The translations under genes and the position numbers were made by a program. DNA of 5,926 nucleotides from RGIG464 sp045643185 (GTDB lineage Bacteria > Myxococcota_A > Bradymonadia > UBA4248). The notes under the pieces are model-generated. The model did no database searches. It was given only the letters and a program-made list of their open reading frames with translations, and had not been told where the DNA came from. The stretch spans positions 1 through 5,926 of the forward strand of contig JAZUKH010000063.1 of assembly GCA_045643185.1 (NCBI GenBank), written 5' to 3'. This document shows positions 1 to 5,064 of the stretch, in pieces. Within the stretch, counting starts at the first letter, position 1. Each line of letters opens with the position of its first letter.

Positions 1-180
1 GAGCGTCGTGAGCGACAGCGTTTTGCCAAAGCGTCGCGGACGCGTGTATAGCTGAACTTTACTCGTATTTGTCAACACCTGCGCGATAAACATCGTTTTG
101 TCGACATAATACGCGTGGTTTTCCTTGAATTCGTTGTAGAACTCAATCAATCCACCCGGTCTTAATTTTTTCTCAGCCAT
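1..180 (-). CDS. AAA-ATPase-like domain protein (PF09820 type), N-terminal 60 residues, truncated by the window edge
   Basis: The reading frame starts at the ATG at 178..180 and is open to base 1, giving the first 60 residues of a longer protein. The family signature is visible: residues 24-32 read YYVDKTMFI and residues 46-55 read TRPRRFGKTL. This is the tyrosine-valine-aspartate-lysine-threonine block followed by the RPRRFGK[ST] P-loop-like motif that opens the AAA-ATPase-like family (PF09820). That family is often joined to a C-terminal PD-(D/E)XK nuclease-like domain (formerly DUF1703), which would lie outside this window. Family members are cytoplasmic, often occur in many copies per genome, and their biological role is poorly understood. 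The start is supported by a strong Shine-Dalgarno sequence (AGAGGAGT at 188..195) seven bases upstream. The gene has its own promoter candidate and is probably not part of the MORN/TPR operon. Family assignment is confident from the motifs; function is not. Confidence 0.85.
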   Translation of the reverse strand, partial: MAEKKLRPGGLIEFYNEFKENHAYYVDKTMFIAQVLTNTSKVQLYTRPRRFGKTLSLTTL

Positions 181-187
181 CGTCTTT

Positions 188-195
188 ACTCCTCT
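188..195 (-). promoter_or_regulatory. Ribosome binding site of the AAA-ATPase-like gene
   Basis: Read on the minus strand these bases are AGAGGAGT, containing the GGAG core, seven bases before the ATG at 178..180. It fixes that start. It is the only strong Shine-Dalgarno sequence seen in front of any gene in the window; the TPR and MORN genes lack one. Confidence 0.8.
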
Positions 196-240
196 AACAG
201 CCGCTGTAATGCACACACTGCAATGCACCATACGTACTGC

Positions 241-269
241 ATTTTAGCACACGTGTGCACATTCTAACG
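241..269 (-). promoter_or_regulatory. Candidate extended -10 promoter for the AAA-ATPase-like gene
   Basis: On the minus strand the bases at 241..249 read TGCTAAAAT, an extended -10 element (TGn followed by a hexamer matching TATAAT at five of six positions). The region 17 bases upstream (264..269, CGTTAG) is a poor -35, which extended -10 promoters tolerate. A start of transcription near 234 would leave a leader of about 54 bases before the ATG at 180. This is a motif-based prediction only. Confidence 0.4.
247..258. promoter_or_regulatory. Perfect 12-bp palindrome, possible operator
   Basis: GCACACGTGTGC is its own reverse complement and has no spacer. It covers the TG of the candidate extended -10 and most of the spacer towards the -35, the position where a dimeric repressor would block RNA polymerase. 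The palindrome is seen directly; the operator role is inferred from its position. A 12-bp perfect palindrome can arise by chance. Confidence 0.35.
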
Positions 270-343
270 ACACATAATGGTGAGGCGTTTTCGATTCAGC
301 AGATTTTTTGCAATCACTAAGTTTTACGCTTCGTATAATATTA

Positions 344-2848
344 TTATTTCTTGATCATGCTCTGATCGACGCCCTTCACATAACTGGTCTTACGCCACAG
401 CGTGCCGTCTTCACGCCACCAAGTCCACTCGCCTTCACGTTTCCCGTCGACAAAGGCGCCTTCGCCGTTTTTCTGGCCATTTTCGTAGTATTCAGTCCAA
501 GTGCCGGTCTCAAGGCCGTTTTCGAACACGCCTTGGTCTTTAAGCTGTTTATTGGGGTAGTACCAGCGCCATTCGCCCACGCGTTTGCCGGCCAAAAAGT
601 CGCCGACGCTCGACACAACGCCGTTTTCGTAATAGGTCTTCCACGTCCCGGTTTCTTTACCATCCAGGTCGTAATTGCCCGAAAACTTTTCCTGTCCACC
701 CAAATAGAAGCCTTTCCAAACACCGATCGGTCGGTCGCACTCGAGCGAACCTTCCAGCATTAGGTATTTGGGATCGGCATCTACACCAGGTTTGCCGCCA
801 GGATAATAATAACGCCAGGTGCCATACAAGTGTCCAAGACGCAATTCGCCCTCGCGCTGAATGGCGCCGCGTTCGTCCCACCAACGCCAACGGCCAAAAC
901 GTATCTTTTCGGGAGCCGTCGCGACTTCACGATTGACCAACGGCATGTAGCAGCCTTCCTCGCGCTTTTCTTCGTCGATGACGTACGTGCCGCCGACCTC
1001 CGAACAAGTTGTCGCCCCCGGGCCTACGGGCACACCCGAGTTGTACTCCACGTCACGCCAATACGTGCCGTCGTTCAAATACAGGCTCCACGTGCCATCA
1101 CGCGTTTCAGAGATCGAGTAATCGTACCCCGACGCACGAAGTTTTCCGTTGGGGTAATACAGCTTGACCGGATACCTCACGTCATCGTTCACAAACTTGA
1201 CCTCGCGCATATCCTCTTCTTTCAGGATGGCACCAGTGCCAGAATACTCGCGATAAGCCTCGGTAAAGCTCCCCATTTTGTATTTGAGTTCCCAACCAAT
1301 GCCACCGAGCGTGTAGTAACCTCGCATCCAGCCATCGGGGGTGCCATTCACATAGTTCGCCACGTAATCAGGCATACCGTCGCCAAACCAGCGTTCCTGC
1401 AGGCCATGTTTTCGACCGTTGCTGTAATGGATACGTTCGTGCATCGAACCATTTTCGGAGTAGAACGTCCATTCCCCATCGCGTTTGTATTGATTGAACG
1501 AACCGTGTTCACGTACGCGCCCGTTAGGCCAATACGCCGTCCATTCGCCCGTTCCAAGCTTGATATTCGAAACAGCCTCAAACCCCGTCGCACCCTGAGC
1601 CTGGTCTTTGGGCGGCAAATACTTGATCGTGCCCTCGGGCACCTCAAACTCGTTGCCCGTAAACACCGAGTAGACCGGCGGATCGGTCAACGGTTCACCC
1701 GTCGTATGAAATTCCTCGCGTTTGAGCCCACGTGACGGATCATCGTTGTTCATGCGATCGATGGTGCGAATTTCACCCGTCGGATAGAACGAGATCCGGA
1801 TCATCGTTTCCATTCTTTGTTTGGACACACAGTCGAGCGTGCGCGACGCGTGATCGAAAGAATAATCCGAGTATGGCTCACACACTTTTTTGACGAACTC
1901 GTCCGTCAGGATCTCATCGCGCTTAAACTGAACTTTCATCCATTCAACGCCGTTGAAGTCATAAAAGACCTGTGTGCCAAATTTGGTGCCTGGATTGGCC
2001 GGATCGTTATCATTAAGTTCAAGCCTAAACCCTTCGATCTTTTTTTGCTTGAACATCGGATCGTATTCTTCGGTCCAGACAAGGCGTTCGTTGTCACCAA
2101 GCGTTTCGGTCAATTCAGGCTCGGGCTGTTTGTCGTAATTTTTGACCACGGCGAGGCTTCCAAACATCGTGTTATAGATATGCCAGGTTCCCGTGGGTTT
2201 TCCATCGGTGTATTGACCGATATAAACAGGCCCGCCGCTTATCCCAAAACGCGCGGTCTGACCGTGTAATTTATCCTTTTGATAATTCGCAAAAAACTGG
2301 AGCATACCGTTGCTGCTCCACTCCATGGAGGCGCCCTCCAGCTTCCCATCGTGCCTACTTTTTAGCACTTTCACAAAGGGCATCTCGTCTTCCAAATTAA
2401 ACAGAACTTCTTCCCCCTCTCGAAAATCGTGCACAAACCAGGTGTAGCCCGCGATCTTTGAGGCATAATTTTTTCCGAGATTGCCTGTTTTGACGGCATT
2501 CTTAGGCACCATGAACCACAACCCTTCGGAATAGCCATGGACATTGCATCCGTAAAGGTCGAGTTTTTCGTTATAAGTCTGTCTGGCGAGCCAGTTCCCA
2601 CCGGCAGTCTTGCACGACGCCTCGTCGACGATGTTGATCGCGTTGTCAGGACGCGACGGCTGATAATGCATCGTGTAAGGATCACTCGGCGGTATCGAGA
2701 TTTTCGTCCAATCCACAGGCGTACCGACCTGACGAATCGGCGCACGATCAATGAGATCCTGCGCAAACGCAACGTTGGCACTCAAACCAATACCGGCAAC
2801 CAAAAGAATGAATAACGATCTATTTTTCATGGAGAAACGCCATTTCAT
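344..2848 (-). CDS. Secreted MORN-repeat (MORN_2, YwqK-like) protein, 834 residues
   Basis: A large exported protein made mostly of MORN-variant repeats (MORN_2, PF07661), the repeat of the YwqK family. Residues 7-29 look like a Sec signal peptide (MKNRS, a hydrophobic core, then AFA before QD), so it should be periplasmic or at the surface. MORN-like units occur near residues 166-226, 429-610 and 646-825. In the last block the GxW cores at 734, 758, 782 and 806 are exactly 24 residues apart, each followed by an aromatic pair and an ENG/PN/EDG turn. Residues 227-428 are less repetitive. Six of seven cysteines form three close pairs (79/101, 323/340, 615/633). Its ATG (2846..2848) overlaps the TPR gene stop by one base (TAATG), so translation is probably coupled. 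A second ATG at 2828..2830 would give a more typical signal peptide; neither start has a clear Shine-Dalgarno sequence. Partner and function are unknown. The antitoxin label often given to YwqK-like proteins should not be carried over to an exported protein of this size. Confidence 0.93.
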   Translation of the reverse strand: MKWRFSMKNRSLFILLVAGIGLSANVAFAQDLIDRAPIRQVGTPVDWTKISIPPSDPYTMHYQPSRPDNAINIVDEASCKTAGGNWLARQTYNEKLDLYGCNVHGYSEGLWFMVPKNAVKTGNLGKNYASKIAGYTWFVHDFREGEEVLFNLEDEMPFVKVLKSRHDGKLEGASMEWSSNGMLQFFANYQKDKLHGQTARFGISGGPVYIGQYTDGKPTGTWHIYNTMFGSLAVVKNYDKQPEPELTETLGDNERLVWTEEYDPMFKQKKIEGFRLELNDNDPANPGTKFGTQVFYDFNGVEWMKVQFKRDEILTDEFVKKVCEPYSDYSFDHASRTLDCVSKQRMETMIRISFYPTGEIRTIDRMNNDDPSRGLKREEFHTTGEPLTDPPVYSVFTGNEFEVPEGTIKYLPPKDQAQGATGFEAVSNIKLGTGEWTAYWPNGRVREHGSFNQYKRDGEWTFYSENGSMHERIHYSNGRKHGLQERWFGDGMPDYVANYVNGTPDGWMRGYYTLGGIGWELKYKMGSFTEAYREYSGTGAILKEEDMREVKFVNDDVRYPVKLYYPNGKLRASGYDYSISETRDGTWSLYLNDGTYWRDVEYNSGVPVGPGATTCSEVGGTYVIDEEKREEGCYMPLVNREVATAPEKIRFGRWRWWDERGAIQREGELRLGHLYGTWRYYYPGGKPGVDADPKYLMLEGSLECDRPIGVWKGFYLGGQEKFSGNYDLDGKETGTWKTYYENGVVSSVGDFLAGKRVGEWRWYYPNKQLKDQGVFENGLETGTWTEYYENGQKNGEGAFVDGKREGEWTWWREDGTLWRKTSYVKGVDQSMIKK
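374..913 (-). repeat. C-terminal MORN_2 repeat block (residues about 646-825)
   Basis: At least seven protein repeats are marked by G-x-W cores at residues 652, 676, 709, 734, 758, 782 and 806. The spacing is 24, 33, 25, 24, 24, 24; the longer step holds an extra loop near residues 684-696. The unit is roughly: GxW, two or three aromatics, an NG/DG turn, a short beta strand, then NG/DGKxxG. These are repeats of protein sequence; by eye the DNA has diverged, which argues against very recent expansion. Confidence 0.85.
1022..1564 (-). repeat. Central, more diverged MORN_2 repeat block (residues about 429-609)
   Basis: MORN-like units are visible at GEW 434-436, GEW 458-460 (again 24 residues apart), HGLQERW near 481-487, DGWMRGYY near 505-512, LYYPNG near 563-568 and GTW 585-587. 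The units between 500 and 560 are degenerate. The block is separated from the C-terminal one by a cysteine-pair insert at residues 615-633. Confidence 0.7.
2171..2353 (-). repeat. N-terminal degenerate MORN_2 units (residues about 166-226)
   Basis: Two or three units are recognisable: HDGKLEGASMEW, KDKLHGQTARF and TDGKPTGTWHIYN. Only the last keeps the GxW core (220-222). They lie between the first cysteine pair and the non-repetitive segment at residues 227-428. Confidence 0.6.
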
Positions 2849-4872
2849 TAAAAGACGAGTTCATTGAGCGCATCGCGCGCCGAAGCACGCAAAGGCGAAC
2901 CATCGAGTGAGTGAATATCAGACTGACTGAGATCGACACGCGGCGTGTAGATAGACTGAACGAATTGATTCATGACCTGCCAGTTCTCAGGCACGGCATC
3001 GTTTTCAATGCCATAATCCTGCGACGTTTGCGACGAACAGACGAGTCGCTGCCCGCCTTGTTCGAGAAGACAAAACACCGGCCAATCGCCATCAAAATAC
3101 GCGCTGATCGAGTATGGCGCATCGTCACGCACTTCAAACGTGCGATCGAGTTTCAACACTTCGTCGACCGCTTTCGACAGATGCGGATCAACATCCGGCG
3201 AGCGCTTGACCGGAATGCGAATACCGGCGCGCATGAAGGCACTCGGATACTCGCGCATCACGCCACGCCACGCATTCCAGGCTGAGTCTGTCTCACCCAA
3301 TTCTTTATACGAGGCGCCAAGGATCGCATCACACATGTAGATCAGCAACTGTTGCTGGCCGTCCAACGACTTTTTGGACTCGTTCAACGCGTTGATCGCC
3401 TCGGAATACGCGCCAGAACGCCATCGCGCATAACCACGAATGTAGTGCCAAACCGGTTCAAAAAGACGCGCTTCTTCCTCTGTGATCTCGCCCTTCTCAA
3501 TGCGTATGACCGAGTTGACCGTACCCTCGCCCACGATATCCACGAGCGTATCCATAAAGTGAATGGGCAAAACATAGTAAGGCACGACGAGTCCGCGGAT
3601 ATTTTTGAGCTCCAAAAAAGCACGAATGGCCTTTTGAGTCACTTCCCAGCGCGTACGCTTGAGCTCATCGATCTTCTTCACGAGTTCCACCACTTTTTCG
3701 CGCTGTTCCTTGTCAAACATCCACGTCGATTTTTCAGCACGGAACAGGTCGAGCTCGTTTTGCTGACGCACCAGGTCACTGTTAAGCGTCGCAAAATACA
3801 TCACGCGCAACGCGAGCATGTACTGATCATAAGACAACGAATTATAACCAAGTCGTCCCGGCGCTTCGACGATCGTCTTGGCGAGCGTGCGCGCCTTGTC
3901 CGGCATGCCCAGCGTCAAAAACAGCGACACCATGCCCATTCGAATGTTCATCTCAGCCTGAATGCGCATTTTTTTCGATATCGGCTCTTTACGAACTTTT
4001 TTCATCGCCGAAATGGCTTTTTGAAACTGGGCCTTAAGGATATACGGCTCCAAACTTTCTAGCAAAGGCGGTTCCGGACACGTCTGATCCGGCGCCTTAT
4101 CCGCTTTCAGCGTATAGGCAATCGCGTCATCCGAATTCAAAAAGTAGAAGACCGCCCGCGCCTGGTTCGTCAGCACAACGCAATCTTCAGACGCCGTATA
4201 TTCCACGGCCTTTTTACCCGCGATCGACGAGTCCATGTAGCGATGACGCGCGTCTTCGATCGCCATTTCGTTATTGTAAGCCACAGATTTAGCAAATTTG
4301 TCTTCGCCGTTGATCGCACTTCGGTCAATGGCCTGCGCCTCTTCAAAACGATCGAGTTTAAGCAGCGGCCAGACCGCCTGAACCCCATACGGCTGGTCAT
4401 ATAGCACGCGAATGCGTTCATACACGTTCAGCTGATTCTCGCGTTGATCGAGTTCGGCAAACAGCTGCGCATACTCGCTCAAAAACTGCAGATGCCATGC
4501 ACGCAAACTCTGACTTTTGGGCGCTTTGCCATCATCCAGATACTGTCTTTCAAACTGCCCGATGGTCTTTTTGAACAAAGCCTGCGCACGAACCAGGTCG
4601 CCTTCGCCTTCCTCAAAAACGCGCGCCAAGGCGTACTGCCCGAAAATCGACGCCGGATCGTCTTTAAGAAGCTCCTCCGCCGCCGCGCGTGCCTTGATAA
4701 ATTTGCCCTGGCCGATCAGGTTCAACAACTCGCGTTCGCGCAGTGAGGGCGTGAGATCGGCTTGTGGGTCACCGGCCAGCGCCGTGCCGGGAAGAAAACT
4801 CAACATGGACGCCAAAGCCAGCCAGGCCGTGCCAAGGATCTGTTTTATCGTTCTGTGGTGCATCATCGTCAC
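2848..4872 (-). CDS. Secreted TPR-like helical-repeat protein, 674 residues, function unknown
   Basis: An exported alpha-helical repeat protein. A Sec signal peptide is clear: HHRTIKQ, a hydrophobic stretch at residues 11-30, then ALA before GD, giving predicted cleavage after residue 33. TPR-like helix pairs follow at about 43-110, 123-182, 275-335 and 474-545 (for example RGYARWRSGAYSEAINAL, then LLIYMCDAILGASYKELGETD). Residues 365-425 look like long charged helices, possibly coiled coil. The last ~95 residues (from about 580) change character and look like a small beta-rich end domain with cysteines at 601 and 612. The outermost start is a GTG at 4870..4872; ATG codons at 4864..4866 and 4861..4863 are equally plausible, none has a Shine-Dalgarno sequence, and the signal peptide is unaffected. 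It overlaps the MORN gene by one base, so the two products probably act together, for example as an envelope scaffold. I do not recognise a named family. The gene call is firm; the role is inference. Confidence 0.93.
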   Translation of the reverse strand: MTMMHHRTIKQILGTAWLALASMLSFLPGTALAGDPQADLTPSLRERELLNLIGQGKFIKARAAAEELLKDDPASIFGQYALARVFEEGEGDLVRAQALFKKTIGQFERQYLDDGKAPKSQSLRAWHLQFLSEYAQLFAELDQRENQLNVYERIRVLYDQPYGVQAVWPLLKLDRFEEAQAIDRSAINGEDKFAKSVAYNNEMAIEDARHRYMDSSIAGKKAVEYTASEDCVVLTNQARAVFYFLNSDDAIAYTLKADKAPDQTCPEPPLLESLEPYILKAQFQKAISAMKKVRKEPISKKMRIQAEMNIRMGMVSLFLTLGMPDKARTLAKTIVEAPGRLGYNSLSYDQYMLALRVMYFATLNSDLVRQQNELDLFRAEKSTWMFDKEQREKVVELVKKIDELKRTRWEVTQKAIRAFLELKNIRGLVVPYYVLPIHFMDTLVDIVGEGTVNSVIRIEKGEITEEEARLFEPVWHYIRGYARWRSGAYSEAINALNESKKSLDGQQQLLIYMCDAILGASYKELGETDSAWNAWRGVMREYPSAFMRAGIRIPVKRSPDVDPHLSKAVDEVLKLDRTFEVRDDAPYSISAYFDGDWPVFCLLEQGGQRLVCSSQTSQDYGIENDAVPENWQVMNQFVQSIYTPRVDLSQSDIHSLDGSPLRASARDALNELVF

Positions 4873-4876
4873 AAGT

Positions 4877-4918
4877 TCAAAAGTTAAATCAAAAGTTTGG
4901 TTTCAAACGTCAAAACGT
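4877..4918. repeat. Four iterated TCAAA(A)(C)GT motifs upstream of the TPR gene
   Basis: On the plus strand TCAAAAGTT occurs at 4877..4885 and again at 4889..4897. TCAAACGT lies at 4903..4910 and TCAAAACGT at 4910..4918. All four point the same way, with starts 12, 14 and 7 bases apart, ending four bases before the GTG start. On the mRNA strand they read as (A)AC(G)TTTTGA repeats in the leader. They could be binding sites for a regulator of the TPR/MORN operon or a simple low-complexity expansion; the sequence alone cannot decide. Confidence 0.5.
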
Positions 4919-4932
4919 CCGTTTTTATTGGG

Positions 4933-4950
4933 AGGGGGAAGTCTCCCCCT
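4933..4950. repeat. Inverted repeat with 7-bp G/C-rich stem
   Basis: AGGGGGA at 4933..4939 is complementary to TCCCCCT at 4944..4950, with a four-base loop. On the minus strand it lies downstream of the MoxR gene but is followed by CCCAATAAAA rather than a T run, so it is not a canonical intrinsic terminator. It could still stall polymerase or protect a 3' end. Confidence 0.7.
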
Positions 4951-4952
4951 AC

Positions 4953-4981
4953 GCGGCTATTTCGTATACGAAATACGCCGC
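4953..4981. repeat. Long hairpin built on an 18-bp perfect palindrome
   Basis: TATTTCGTATACGAAATA (4958..4975) is its own reverse complement. It is flanked by GCGGC (4953..4957) and GCCGC (4977..4981), which extend the stem by five base pairs with one bulged base (4976). As RNA, either strand would form a long hairpin. It lies two bases from the preceding inverted repeat. Confidence 0.75.
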
Positions 4982-4990
4982 TACCCCTTC

Positions 4991-5008
4991 GCCTGGCAGG
5001 GCCCAGGC
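4991..5008. repeat. Inverted repeat with 6-bp stem
   Basis: GCCTGG at 4991..4996 pairs with CCAGGC at 5003..5008 around a six-base loop. It is the third of the side-by-side hairpins in the gap between the MoxR and TPR genes. There is no T run on either side. Confidence 0.6.
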
Positions 5009-5024
5009 ACCGCGCGCATGCCAA

Positions 5025-5048
5025 GTCAAGTCTACGACTCGCCTTGAC
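5025..5048. repeat. Weaker inverted repeat next to the MoxR stop codon
   Basis: GTCAAG at 5025..5030 pairs with CTTGAC at 5043..5048 across a 12-base loop. An alternative small stem, AGTC/GACT (5029..5032 with 5036..5039), competes with it. It lies 16 bases downstream of the MoxR stop. It is weaker than the other three and could be chance. Confidence 0.4.
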
Positions 5049-5064
5049 ATCGCGCTTCGTTTAT

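Larger units (their letters stand above)
181..343. other. Intergenic region between the MORN gene and the AAA-ATPase-like gene
   Basis: This 163-bp stretch holds the Shine-Dalgarno sequence, candidate promoter and palindrome listed separately. Nearer the leader it also has two AATGCAC copies (208..214 and 222..228) and a TACGTA palindrome (231..236). On the minus strand, downstream of the MORN gene stop, I see an AT-rich palindrome ATAATATTAT (335..344) and a weak TACG/CGTA hairpin. Neither has a GC-rich stem with a following U run, so there is no convincing intrinsic terminator. I see no small gene here. Confidence 0.6.

Noticed and set aside
303..308. The T run on the plus strand as a terminator tail
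   Set aside because: No GC-rich hairpin precedes it and no gene is transcribed on the plus strand; on the coding strand it is an A run.
374..913. A DNA-level tandem repeat or CRISPR-like array with a 72-bp period
   Set aside because: The periodicity is in the encoded protein; successive units differ widely in nucleotide sequence and the frame is open throughout.
830..1735. A 301-codon plus-strand open frame antisense to the MORN gene
   Set aside because: It lies wholly inside a minus-strand gene with clear repeats and a signal peptide, shows no recognisable motif, and its composition (rich in R, F, V, H) is typical of the reverse complement of real coding sequence.
344..2848. Calling the MORN protein a toxin-antitoxin antitoxin on the basis of its YwqK-like repeats
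   Set aside because: The protein is 834 residues, has a signal peptide and sits with an exported TPR protein; no toxin gene is adjacent. Only the repeat type is shared with YwqK.
3352..4062. A 236-codon plus-strand open frame antisense to the TPR gene
   Set aside because: It has no motif or plausible start context, and the opposite strand has a consistent signal peptide and helical repeats.
4933..4950. A classical Rho-independent terminator of the MoxR gene
   Set aside because: The stem is good but on the minus strand it is followed by CCCAATAAAA, not a run of T; there is no T run after the neighbouring hairpins either.
4958..4975. A lox-like or dif-like recombination site, because of the TTCGTATA/TATACGAA arms
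   Set aside because: The arms meet without the 6-8 bp asymmetric spacer such sites need, and no recombinase gene is visible; the likeness is limited to a few bases.
4949..5050. A 34-codon minus-strand open frame in the MoxR/TPR gap (ATG at 5048..5050, TAG at 4949..4951)
   Set aside because: It has no Shine-Dalgarno sequence, its translation looks random, and it runs across the inverted repeats, which explain the region better.
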